In this document: positions 1-7,111 of the stretch, piece by piece
Position numbering within the stretch: the first letter of the stretch is position 1
Layout of the letters: each line of letters opens with the position of its first letter
DNA from: an uncultured beta proteobacterium
GTDB taxonomy: Bacteria; Pseudomonadota; Gammaproteobacteria; Burkholderiales; Rhodocyclaceae
Length of the DNA: 10,413 bases
NCBI GenBank assembly: GCA_903910495.1
Contig: CAIVZW010000104.1
Span: 1-10,413 of the forward strand
Reading direction: 5' to 3'
Notes under the pieces: model-generated
Databases searched by the model: none
What the model was told of the DNA's origin: nothing
The model's input: only the letters and a program-made list of their open reading frames with translations
Position numbers and translations under genes: made by a program

Positions 1-714
1 CTGCGGATGCTGGCTGGCGTGACCGAGCAGGGAAAACACCGGCAGCGGATCGTCCGAATGCTGCTCCTCCAGCACCGAGAAGTCTATGCTCTTGCCATCA
101 AGGCGCGGCGGAGTACCCGTTTTGAGGCGCCCGGCGGGCAGATGCATCTCACGCAGACGTGCAGCGAGCGATTGCGAAGGCAACTCGCCCATGCGGCCAC
201 CGATGGTATTCGACAGCCCGACGTGAATCAGGCCATTGAGAAAGGTGCCCGCAGTCAATACTACATTGCGCGCTGAAAAGCGTACGCCGAGTTGAGTCAC
301 GACTCCCGTTACGCGATCATCCTCGACCAGCAGATCGTCGCAGGCCTGGGCAAACAGGGTCAGATTTGGCTGGTTCTCCAGCCGGTGGCGGATGGCCTGG
401 CGGTAGAGCACGCGGTCGGCCTGCGCGCGTGTCGCCCGCACCGCGGGTCCCTTGCTGGAGTTGAGAATGCGAAACTGGATACCGGCCTCGTCGGTGGCCG
501 CGGCCATCGCACCGTCCAGGGCATCGACTTCCTTGACCAGATGTCCTTTGCCGATACCGCCAATCGACGGATTGCAACTCATCGCCCCCAGCGTATCGAG
601 GCTGTGTGTGAGCAGCAGCGTTCTGGCGCCCATGCGCGCGCTGGCCAGCGCCGCCTCGGTGCCGGCGTGGCCGCCACCGACCACGATTACATCGAAACGG
701 TCAGGAAACTGCAT
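1..714 (-). CDS. mnmG: MnmG (GidA), tRNA uridine-34 5-carboxymethylaminomethyl modification enzyme, N-terminal part
   Basis: This is the FAD-binding partner of MnmE. Together they install the (carboxymethyl)aminomethyl group on wobble uridine 34 of certain tRNAs in the cytoplasm. Reading leftward from ATG at 714, 238 codons are open to the window edge, so about 38% of the usual ~630 residues is present. Visible signatures are the Rossmann FAD motif GGGHAG at residues 13-18, the family motif [16 protein letters not shown] at 47-62, [15 protein letters not shown] at 87-101, and [12 protein letters not shown] at 195-206. All closely match what I recall of the E. coli protein. The start is set by this N-terminus, since family members begin a few residues before the FAD motif. 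The Shine-Dalgarno is weak (GCGGA about 8 nt upstream). It is divergent from the receiver-TPR gene. The identification is very secure; only the C-terminal two thirds is unseen. Confidence 0.97.
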   Translation of the reverse strand, partial: MQFPDRFDVIVVGGGHAGTEAALASARMGARTLLLTHSLDTLGAMSCNPSIGGIGKGHLVKEVDALDGAMAAATDEAGIQFRILNSSKGPAVRATRAQADRVLYRQAIRHRLENQPNLTLFAQACDDLLVEDDRVTGVVTQLGVRFSARNVVLTAGTFLNGLIHVGLSNTIGGRMGELPSQSLAARLREMHLPAGRLKTGTPPRLDGKSIDFSVLEEQHSDDPLPVFSLLGHASQHPQ

Positions 715-753
715 GGGAAATCCGCTTGATCCGGGAACGCTGAAGGGATGCGG

Positions 754-782
754 ATTCTACGCCAATTCGCTGAAAAATAACA
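754..782 (-). promoter_or_regulatory. Candidate mnmG promoter
   Basis: On the minus strand the hexamer TAGAAT (754-759) matches the sigma-70 -10 consensus at five of six positions and lies about 40 nt upstream of the mnmG ATG. At a 17-bp spacing the -35 position (777-782) reads TGTTAT, which is a poor match, so the promoter would be weak or need activation. The rest of the 208-bp divergent region (715-922) shows no convincing promoter for the plus-strand gene. This is a consensus match only. Confidence 0.35.
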
Positions 783-922
783 GGTTTCACCTGCCACGCC
801 CGACCAGCGGCGAGTCCACTCCCGATAACGGCATTGATCTTTGCGCTGCCCACCTGCTCCAGTTTCGTTTTCGCTGTCGCTTTCGCTTGATCACAGACCG
901 ACAGTCGCGTAAGGTACTTCAG

Positions 923-2644
923 ATGAGCGCCACGGACCCGAAAACCACCGCCGACCTGCTGCAAAAGCTGGACAAGGATCTGGCGCACATGCGCGTACTG
1001 CTGGTCGACCGCCACACCAGTGCGCGCAACTCGCTACGCCTCCTTCTATCAACGCTCGGAGTCAGTGCCGTACATAATGCCGGCACCTCCGCCGAGGTTA
1101 TTCGGCAGGTGAAATCATATGCTTTCGACATCATCCTGGCCGATTATCTCCTCGATGATGGTCGCGATGGCCAGCAACTGCTAGAGGAACTACGGCATCA
1201 GCACTTCATTTCACTGTCGACGGTGTACATGGTCATTACCGCCGAGCGCGCTTATCACAATGTGGTATCCGTAGCCGAGTTGGTACCGGACGATTACCTG
1301 ATCAAGCCGTTCACGGCGGACCAACTCCAGGCCCGCCTGGCCAGAGCGATTTACAAGAAACAGTTTTTTGTAAAGGTTTTTGAACAGCTGGATAAAGGTG
1401 CTTTTTCCGATGCGCTGGCGACCTGTGAACAACTGATCGGCAAGGAGGATATCTTTCTCAACGACACGCTGCGCTTCAAGGGCGAAATCCTGAACATTCT
1501 TGGCCGTCACCGGGAAGCTCAGGCGGTTTATCAGCAGGTCATGGACAACGCCATGGTTCCTTGGGCACGCATGGGTCTGGCTAGCGCGCTACGCGGCATG
1601 AATGAATTGCCGGAAGCAGAAGTGATGGGGGTTTCGCTGATCGAGGACTTTCCCGAATATCTGGCGGCCTATGATTTCGTTGCCAGTGTGCGCGAAGAAA
1701 TGGGCAAACTTGCCGAAGCACAGGAGGTATTGCAAAAAGCCGCTGTGATTTCTCCCAATAATTCGCTGCGGCAGCGCATGGTCGGCGATGTCGCCGTGCG
1801 CAACGACGATCTCGATGCCGCCGAACGCGCTTATGGCAAGGTGCTCGAACGCCACAACGGATCGTCACTCAGGGTCATCGACGACTACACCAATCTGACA
1901 CGGGTCATGCTCGACAATGGGCATACGGATGGCGCCAAAAAAATTACGCGGGAACTCCGCCGGGACTGGCGCGGCAGCAGTCAGGGCGAACTGGCGGCGC
2001 TGATCATGGACAGTCTCTGCGCCAATCAGGAAGGCGAACCGGCCAAAGCCAAACAGGCACTGGAAAAAGCACTCGCCTTGCATCACAGCCTGCAGAGCGA
2101 AGAAGAGCAGAAGGATTTTCCGCAGAAAATTGCCGTTGACCTTGCCCATGCCTGTCTGGCCTCCGGCGACGAAGACATGGCACAGGAGATTCTGGGCAAA
2201 ATCGCCGCCGAGAATCATGAAGACCGCAGCATGATTGCGCACATTCAGGGCGTCTTCCTGAAGACCGGCAGGGAAGAAGCCGGGCAGTCGCTGCTGGCCA
2301 AGGTCGGCAGGGAAATCGTCGAGCTCAATAACCGCGGCGTACTGGCGGCCCGCAGTGGCGATATCGAAGCCTCGGTGCACATGCTGATCGAAGCGGCCGA
2401 GCAGGTTCCCAATTTGCAGTTTCTGGTCAACGCCGCCAAAGCGATCTTCACCATGCTCGATCGCCAAGGCTGGAACGAAGAGCTGGGACAACGAGCCATC
2501 CGCTACCTGGAGATGGCTCAAGCCAAGGAAATTCGCAACGCCAAGGTCATCTCGGCGCGCGAACTCTACCATCAGGTCGCGCGCAAATACGGGATTGAAG
2601 TTCTGCCTGTCGGCGGGGCACGCAGCGCAGGCGAAAAAAGCTGA
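923..2644 (+). CDS. Response-regulator receiver domain protein with TPR repeats, no DNA-binding output
   Basis: The protein has 573 residues. An N-terminal CheY-like receiver domain spans about residues 23-145, followed by an alpha-helical tetratricopeptide region from about 150 to 560. Receiver residues visible are D29 (VLLVD), the probable phospho-acceptor D74 (ADYLL), switch T106 and K128 (LIKPF). The second acidic residue of the metal pocket, normally next to D29, is R30 instead. TPR-like helix pairs recur, for example around GRHREAQAVYQQVM and GKLAEAQEVLQKA. No helix-turn-helix, GGDEF, EAL or kinase domain is visible, so output is probably protein-protein interaction, as inferred for other receiver-TPR proteins. 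The start at 923 follows AAGG at 911-914 with 8-nt spacing. The frame stays open upstream to 452, but that part runs antisense through mnmG. No histidine kinase is adjacent. The architecture is secure; the pathway is unknown. Confidence 0.9.
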   Translation: MSATDPKTTADLLQKLDKDLAHMRVLLVDRHTSARNSLRLLLSTLGVSAVHNAGTSAEVIRQVKSYAFDIILADYLLDDGRDGQQLLEELRHQHFISLSTVYMVITAERAYHNVVSVAELVPDDYLIKPFTADQLQARLARAIYKKQFFVKVFEQLDKGAFSDALATCEQLIGKEDIFLNDTLRFKGEILNILGRHREAQAVYQQVMDNAMVPWARMGLASALRGMNELPEAEVMGVSLIEDFPEYLAAYDFVASVREEMGKLAEAQEVLQKAAVISPNNSLRQRMVGDVAVRNDDLDAAERAYGKVLERHNGSSLRVIDDYTNLTRVMLDNGHTDGAKKITRELRRDWRGSSQGELAALIMDSLCANQEGEPAKAKQALEKALALHHSLQSEEEQKDFPQKIAVDLAHACLASGDEDMAQEILGKIAAENHEDRSMIAHIQGVFLKTGREEAGQSLLAKVGREIVELNNRGVLAARSGDIEASVHMLIEAAEQVPNLQFLVNAAKAIFTMLDRQGWNEELGQRAIRYLEMAQAKEIRNAKVISARELYHQVARKYGIEVLPVGGARSAGEKS

Positions 2645-2680
2645 GACCAGGAAAGCATTGACACACCCGATTGCAGCAAA

Positions 2681-2694
2681 CCCGCGGCTGCGGG
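2681..2694 (-). terminator. Possible weak terminator hairpin between converging genes
   Basis: An inverted repeat, CCCGC-GGCT-GCGGG, sits in the 58-bp gap between the receiver-TPR stop and the tctA stop. Read on the minus strand, the 5-bp GC stem is followed by only three T residues, so it is a poor intrinsic terminator. It could end tctA transcription, help on both strands, or be incidental. An alternative GCAGC/GCTGC pairing overlaps it. Confidence 0.35.
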
Positions 2695-2702
2695 AAGGCT
2701 GC

Positions 2703-4205
2703 CTATTCGGATTCCACGATTTCGGTCCGCTTGCGCAACACCACGGGCGACAGCATGACCAGCAGTATGACGGCCACCGTTGCCAGAAGCACGGCGCTGA
2801 TCGGGCGGGTGAAAAATACCGTGGCATCACCCCCGGAGAGCAGCATGGCGCGGCGCAGATTTTCCTCGAGCATCGGGCCCAGGATCAGGCCCAGTAACAA
2901 GGGGGCAATTTCCACCTTGATCTTGATGAAGAAATAGCCGACCACGGCACAGACCAGCATCAGCCACACATCGACGACGCTGTTGCTGATGCCGAAAGCA
3001 CCGATGCAGCAAAAGAGCATGATTGCCGGAAACAGAAGCCGGTAGGGCACCTTCAGCAGCGAGACCCAGATGCCGATCAGCGGCAGATTGATGATCAACA
3101 GCATCAGGTTTCCGGTCCACATGCTGGCGATGACACCCCAAACGAGTTCCGGCTGTTCCGTCATGATTTGCGGCCCGGGCTGGATCCCCTGGATCATCAT
3201 GGCCCCGATCATCAGGGCCATGACGCCATTGGACGGAATGCCCAGGGTCAGCAGCGGGATGAAGCTGGTTTGCGCCCCGGCGTTATTCGCCGCTTCAGGC
3301 GAAGCCACGCCTTCAATAGCTCCTTTACCGAAGCGCGAAGGATCCTTGGCGATTTTCTTTTCCACGGCGTAGGCGGTAAACGGCGGCAGCGCCGCGCCGC
3401 CACCGGGCAGCACGCCCAGAATCGAACCGATCGCCGTGCCGCGGAGCATGGCCGGGAAAGCCGCCTTCAGATCCGCCATGGTGGGCATCAGATCCTTCAT
3501 TTTCTGGGTGACGATGATTCGTTCCGAGGGGTGTTCAATATTGGCGATAATCTCGGCCAGGCCGAAAAATCCCATGGCCACGGAAACAAATCCGAGGCCA
3601 TCGGCGAATTCGGGAATATTGAAGGTCATTCTGGCCACGCCGGCATTGACATCAATGCCGACAACGCCCAACAGCAGGCCCAGCCCGACCATGGCCAGTG
3701 ACTTGAGCACGGAGCCATGCGCCAGAATAACGGCGGCCACCAGACCGAGGATCATCAGGCTGAAAAATTCAACCGCGGTAAAACTCAGCGCGAGTTTGGA
3801 CAGCGGCGTGCTCAACAGGGCAATCACGATGGTGGCGACTGTTCCGGCAAAAAAAGACGAGATGGCCGCAATCGCCAGAGCCGTTCCTGCACGGCCCTGG
3901 CGCGCCATCTGGTGTCCGTCCAGGCAGGTCACGACTGACGATGTTTCTCCTGGAATGTTAACCAGGATGGCCGTCGTCGATCCGCCATACTGAGCGCCAT
4001 AAAAAATACCGGCCAGCATGATGAAGCCCGTCGCCGGCGACATGCCGAATGTAAACGGCAGCAACAGGGCGATGGTCGGAAGCGGTCCGATACCGGGCAA
4101 TACGCCAATGGCGGTTCCGATCACCACCCCGATCAGACAGAACAGCAGATTGTTCCACTGCAGTGCCGTTGAAAACCCGAACATCAAATTGTCGAAGAGT
4201 TCCAT
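2703..4205 (-). CDS. tctA: TctA, large permease subunit of a tripartite tricarboxylate transporter
   Basis: This is the large multi-spanning inner-membrane subunit of the TTT family, which takes up carboxylates using an ion gradient and a periplasmic binding protein. The 500-residue length is typical. The protein is hydrophobic throughout and shows the two internally similar family motifs, GVLPGIGPLPT at about 34-44 and GVLPGGGAALPP at 264-275. It also has FYGAQYGGSTTAILVNIPGE at 68-87 and EAANNAGAQTSFIPLLTLGIPSNG (about 304-327; key residues E304, N307, N308, G323, P325). The ATG at 4205 is 5 nt after the tctB stop. The TAG of tctB forms part of the TAGG Shine-Dalgarno, which suggests translational coupling. 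Substrate cannot be read from TctA. The upstream aldarate genes suggest galactarate or a related sugar diacid, which is inference. Confidence 0.96.
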   Translation of the reverse strand: MELFDNLMFGFSTALQWNNLLFCLIGVVIGTAIGVLPGIGPLPTIALLLPFTFGMSPATGFIMLAGIFYGAQYGGSTTAILVNIPGETSSVVTCLDGHQMARQGRAGTALAIAAISSFFAGTVATIVIALLSTPLSKLALSFTAVEFFSLMILGLVAAVILAHGSVLKSLAMVGLGLLLGVVGIDVNAGVARMTFNIPEFADGLGFVSVAMGFFGLAEIIANIEHPSERIIVTQKMKDLMPTMADLKAAFPAMLRGTAIGSILGVLPGGGAALPPFTAYAVEKKIAKDPSRFGKGAIEGVASPEAANNAGAQTSFIPLLTLGIPSNGVMALMIGAMMIQGIQPGPQIMTEQPELVWGVIASMWTGNLMLLIINLPLIGIWVSLLKVPYRLLFPAIMLFCCIGAFGISNSVVDVWLMLVCAVVGYFFIKIKVEIAPLLLGLILGPMLEENLRRAMLLSGGDATVFFTRPISAVLLATVAVILLVMLSPVVLRKRTEIVESE

Positions 4206-4210
4206 TGCGC

Positions 4211-4681
4211 CTACCAGGGGAAAATGGGCACCGGCAAAGCCAGTGCCTTGACAAACAGCAGGACCGACCCGGCAGAAACCGCCGCACTGAAGGCGATGAC
4301 TTCCAGCAAGCGTGTTTCCTTGCTGGCCAGACTGACGACTACCATCGACAGAAAACTGGCAAGAGCCAGTCCGGCCGTATTGACCAACAAGGCAAATACG
4401 CCGACCGAGGCCGGAACCAATATCAATGCCCGCCAGTGCGGCAGCTTGATTTTGTCGCCAGGAATGACGAATGACTTGCCGATGAAAAACACGCCAAACA
4501 CCAGCATGCCCCAGGCGATGGCTTTTGGAAAATATCCCGGCCCCATGTCGGCCGCGCTACCCACGGCCAATTTCCGCGTAATGAAAAAAACCGCGATGGA
4601 CACGGCCGCGAGAAATATCCCAAAGAGCAGGTCTTCCATCCCCGGCCGGCTCTTCGGTTCTTTTTCATGAAACTCCTGCAT
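4211..4681 (-). CDS. tctB: TctB, small membrane subunit of the tripartite tricarboxylate transporter
   Basis: The 156-residue protein is poorly conserved in sequence across its family but has the expected size and layout. A short charged N-terminus is followed by about four or five hydrophobic segments (near residues 18-35, 53-69, 84-101, 103-120 and 126-148). The typical TctB motif after the first segment is DMGPGYFP (45-52). TctB pairs with TctA in the inner membrane. The ATG lies 2 nt after the tctC TAA stop, and AAGG in the last codons of tctC serves as ribosome binding site. The order tctC-tctB-tctA is the usual TTT arrangement. The assignment rests on motif, topology and position together. 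Confidence 0.93.
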   Translation of the reverse strand: MQEFHEKEPKSRPGMEDLLFGIFLAAVSIAVFFITRKLAVGSAADMGPGYFPKAIAWGMLVFGVFFIGKSFVIPGDKIKLPHWRALILVPASVGVFALLVNTAGLALASFLSMVVVSLASKETRLLEVIAFSAAVSAGSVLLFVKALALPVPIFPW

Positions 4682-4683
4682 TC

Positions 4684-5676
4684 TTATTCGACCTTGATGT
4701 TGGCAGCGGTGATTTCAGCGCCAAATTTCTTGATGTGCGTCTGCATCCAGACCCTCATGTCTTCGGATGTGCCCGCGCGAACTTCACCGCCCTGTTCGGC
4801 AATTTTTTGCTGCATTTCCGGCTCTGCCAGAATCTTGCGCAACTCGTCGCTCAGTCGCTTGACCACGGCCGGCGGCGTGCCCCCAGTGGTCATGATGCCC
4901 TGGAATGATCCGGCATCACCCTGAGGCAAACCCGCTTCCTGGAATGTCGGCATATTGGGCATGTTTTTCACGCGGTTCTTGCCGGCAATGGCCAGCCCGA
5001 CAATCTGTCCGCTGGTGACAAACGGCAGGGTTGCAGTAGCGCCATTGATGATGATGGTCGACTCACCCGAGACGACAGCGCGCGAGGCCGCCGCCCCTCC
5101 TTTGTAAGGCACATTTTTCCAGTTGAGGCCCAGTTCCTTTGCAATGATGATGCCCGTAATGTGGTTGATGCCGCCGATCCCGGAGTTGGCCATTGCCAGC
5201 TTGCCCGGATTGGCACGCACGTAGCTGATCAGCTCAGCCACGGTCTTTGCCGGCACCGAGGGATGCACAGCCAGAACGTAGGGTGCATACATCACCAGGC
5301 CGACCGGAGCAAGATCCTTTTCGACATCGAAGGAGAGGTTGCTGAACAGGGTGGGCGCCGTGGCCAGCGAACCGAGATCGGTCAGCAACAGCGTATGGCC
5401 GTCCTTGGGCGATTTCGCCACCGCATCCGAGCCGATATTGCCGGCAGCACCGGTTTTATTCTCCACGATCACCGTTTGCCCGATGGCAGCGGACAGTTTG
5501 GGCGCGATGATCCGGGCCAGAATGTCGGACGTCCCGCCGGGCGCGTTGGGAACAATGATGCGCACCAGGTGATTGAATTCATCTGCAGCATGACTTGCCG
5601 GTGACAGCAACAACGCAGCCGTTACTGCCGCCGCAGAAATGAAACCGGTAATTTTCGAACGTTTCAGCACAATCAT
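4684..5676 (-). CDS. tctC: TctC/Bug-family periplasmic solute-binding protein of the TTT transporter
   Basis: This 330-residue protein is the periplasmic receptor that delivers substrate to TctAB. A signal peptide is clear: basic residues K5-R6-K8, a hydrophobic core at about 10-25, and likely signal peptidase I cleavage after SHA at residue 30. Bug-family motifs follow: VPNAPGGTSD at 42-51, VENKTGAAGNIG at 71-82, DGHTLLL at 92-98, and VPYKGG at 189-194. The first two contribute carboxylate-binding loops in characterised members. AGAGGG at 5684-5689, 7 nt from the ATG, is a good Shine-Dalgarno. The gene is first of the transporter trio and has a 209-bp upstream gap, so it may have its own promoter. 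Bug proteins are highly paralogous and bind many mono-, di- and tricarboxylates. An aldarate ligand is inferred only from the neighbouring dehydratases. Confidence 0.95.
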   Translation of the reverse strand: MIVLKRSKITGFISAAAVTAALLLSPASHAADEFNHLVRIIVPNAPGGTSDILARIIAPKLSAAIGQTVIVENKTGAAGNIGSDAVAKSPKDGHTLLLTDLGSLATAPTLFSNLSFDVEKDLAPVGLVMYAPYVLAVHPSVPAKTVAELISYVRANPGKLAMANSGIGGINHITGIIIAKELGLNWKNVPYKGGAAASRAVVSGESTIIINGATATLPFVTSGQIVGLAIAGKNRVKNMPNMPTFQEAGLPQGDAGSFQGIMTTGGTPPAVVKRLSDELRKILAEPEMQQKIAEQGGEVRAGTSEDMRVWMQTHIKKFGAEITAANIKVE

Positions 5677-5709
5677 GGCACTACCCTCTCGTTGTTAAAG
5701 TTAGACAAC

Positions 5710-5725
5710 CTGAATCCGGATTCAG
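5710..5725. promoter_or_regulatory. Perfect 16-bp palindrome upstream of tctC, candidate operator
   Basis: CTGAATCCGGATTCAG is perfectly self-complementary over all 16 bases. It ends 33 nt before the tctC ATG. It has no natural spacer, which favours a dimeric regulator's operator. As RNA it could also form a 6-bp stem with a CCGG tetraloop just before the ribosome binding site. I do not recognise it as the known site of a named regulator. Symmetry and position are seen in the sequence; function is inference. Confidence 0.5.
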
Positions 5726-5788
5726 CCCGGAAAAACACTACTGCTCCTGCCTTCTTGATATGACTTAAACCAAATTCGTAAAGCGGAC

Positions 5789-5816
5789 ACACTAACCGCA
5801 AATTTGCTGCTGTCAA
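5789..5816 (-). promoter_or_regulatory. Candidate promoter for tctCBA
   Basis: On the minus strand a perfect -35 consensus TTGACA (5811-5816) is followed after 16 bp by TAGTGT (5789-5794), which matches the -10 consensus at only three of six positions. The spacer contains the palindrome GCAAATTTGC (5798-5807), which could be a regulator contact. An alternative pair, TTTACG (5777-5782) with TATCAA (5755-5760), lies nearer the gene. Either would give a leader containing the 5710-5725 palindrome. The choice is uncertain. Confidence 0.35.
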
Positions 5817-5823
5817 ACACGCT

Positions 5824-5848
5824 CGGCATCTTTGCCCAATGGATGCCG
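5824..5848 (-). other. Stem-loop downstream of the talarate/galactarate dehydratase gene
   Basis: A 7-bp perfect stem, CGGCATC/GATGCCG (5824-5830 and 5842-5848), with an 11-nt loop begins about 37 nt after the dehydratase stop and just upstream of the candidate tctC promoter. No T-run follows on the minus strand, so it is not a standard intrinsic terminator. It could stabilise the 3' end of the catabolic mRNA and separate it from tctCBA, or be chance. Confidence 0.3.
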
Positions 5849-5885
5849 CACCGCCGGTTATTGCTTGATGTTCCTTCCCCTGATG

Positions 5886-7040
5886 CTAAGGGCGTACTCC
5901 AACTTCAGCCTGTTCGCGTGTCCAGGCTCTGGCCTGATCACTCAGGCTTACTCCCAGTCCGGGCCGGGTCGGCACCAGCATCCGGCCATCCCTGGTTTCC
6001 AGCCGTTCATTGAACAACGGCTCAAGCCACTCGAAGTGCTCAACCCAAGGCTCGCGCGGATAGGCAGCGGCCAGATGCACGTGCAGTTCCATGGAAAAAT
6101 GGGGAGCCAGCAGGAGTCCGGCATGGTCCGCCAGTCCGGCCACCTTCAGAAAAGGCGTGATGCCGCCAACGCGTGGCGCATCGGGCATGATGTAATCGGC
6201 TGCACGATACCTGATCAACTCGGCAACCTCGGCGGCGCTGGTCAGCATTTCGCCCGTCGCAATCGGGGTGTCGAATTGTGCCGCCAGAGCGGCATGGCCT
6301 TCGTTGTCGTAGGCATCCAGAGGTTCTTCAATCCAGATCAGGTTGAATTGCTCGAAGATACGGCACATGCGTTGTGCCGTCGGGCGATCCCATTGCTGAT
6401 TGGCGTCGACCATCAGGGGAAAGTCCCCCAGATGCTTGCGCACCGCCTCCACTCGCTTGATGTCCAGTGCGCAGTCCGGTTGCCCGACCTTGAGCTTGAT
6501 GCCGCCTATCCCTTTTTCACGCGAGGCCGTGGTATTCACCAGCAACTGCTCCAGCGGGGTGTGCAGAAAGCCGCCAGAGGTGTTGTAGCAACGAACCGAG
6601 TCCCGATGCGAACCAAGCAATTTGGCTAACGACAGGCCGGCGCGCCTGGCTTTCATGTCCCACAGCGCCACATCAAAAGCACCGATGGCTTGCGTCGATA
6701 AGCCACTACGCCCTACCGAGGCGCCCGCCCAGCACAGCTTGTCCCACAGCTTTGAAATATCGCTGGGATCCTCTCCAATCAGCGTCTGGACGATTTCCCT
6801 GGCATGGGCAAACTGACCCGGCCCACCCGCCCGTTTGGAATAGCTGAATCCGAGGCCCTGGTGCCCATCGGTACTCTCTATTTCGGCAAAGAGCAGGGCG
6901 ATCTCGGTCATCGGTTTTTGCCGGCCGGTCAGCACCTTGGCGTCACTGACAGGATTGGCCAGAGGCAAAAACACCGATGACACCCGGACCCAGGCAATGC
7001 GATCGCCCGCTAATACCTTTTGGCCATTTACGCTCAGCAT
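5886..7040 (-). CDS. L-talarate/galactarate dehydratase, enolase superfamily (mandelate racemase subgroup)
   Basis: This cytoplasmic Mg-dependent enzyme is expected to dehydrate L-talarate and galactarate to 5-keto-4-deoxy-glucarate. The 384-residue sequence closely resembles the Salmonella enzyme TalrD/GalrD as I recall it. Shared stretches include PVSDAKVLTGRQKP (30-43), GFSYSKRAGG (64-73) and CYNTSGGFLHTP (151-162). Superfamily catalytic residues are all present: the KxK pair K182/K184 in GIKLKVG, metal ligands D212 (VDANQQW), E238/E239 (WIEEPLDAYD) and E264 (ATGEML), and the His-Asp dyad H314 (LAPHF) with D287 (PDAPRVGG). The start at 7040 is preferred because GGAG at 7047-7050 sits 6 nt upstream; an ATG at 7052 in frame lacks a ribosome binding site. 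The family member is about 398 residues, so length agrees. The gene lies 71 nt after the lactonase. A related acid-sugar specificity is possible, but the detailed match favours this one. Confidence 0.93.
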   Translation of the reverse strand: MLSVNGQKVLAGDRIAWVRVSSVFLPLANPVSDAKVLTGRQKPMTEIALLFAEIESTDGHQGLGFSYSKRAGGPGQFAHAREIVQTLIGEDPSDISKLWDKLCWAGASVGRSGLSTQAIGAFDVALWDMKARRAGLSLAKLLGSHRDSVRCYNTSGGFLHTPLEQLLVNTTASREKGIGGIKLKVGQPDCALDIKRVEAVRKHLGDFPLMVDANQQWDRPTAQRMCRIFEQFNLIWIEEPLDAYDNEGHAALAAQFDTPIATGEMLTSAAEVAELIRYRAADYIMPDAPRVGGITPFLKVAGLADHAGLLLAPHFSMELHVHLAAAYPREPWVEHFEWLEPLFNERLETRDGRMLVPTRPGLGVSLSDQARAWTREQAEVGVRP

Positions 7041-7081
7041 CTTCTTCTCCATTTCGAGATTATTACCGGATAGCCCATCCG

Positions 7082-7094
7082 CCAGGAATCCTGG
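7082..7094. repeat. Short inverted repeat in the lactonase-dehydratase gap
   Basis: CCAGGA-A-TCCTGG is a 6-bp inverted repeat around one central base. It lies in the 71-bp gap between the lactonase and the talarate/galactarate dehydratase. As RNA it could make a 5-bp hairpin with a 3-nt loop. It may be a processing site, an operator half-site or chance; nothing distinguishes these. Confidence 0.25.
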
Positions 7095-7111
7095 TGAAGA
7101 TGGAACTGATT

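Noticed and set aside
452..922. In-frame N-terminal extension of the receiver-TPR gene, adding about 157 residues
   Set aside because: Its first part runs antisense through the well-conserved start of mnmG, it shows no domain, and a good ribosome binding site precedes the ATG at 923 just before the receiver domain.
1865..2830. Minus-strand frame of 321 codons
   Set aside because: It is antisense to the TPR region and crosses into the tctA 3' end. The composition (many C, F, R) is that of a shadow frame.
5677..5885. Riboswitch or small RNA in the tctC leader
   Set aside because: Only short isolated stems are visible, with no recognisable multi-helix aptamer or terminator-antiterminator pair.
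5832..6629. Plus-strand frame of 265 codons
   Set aside because: It is antisense to the enolase-superfamily dehydratase, whose catalytic residues are all intact on the other strand.
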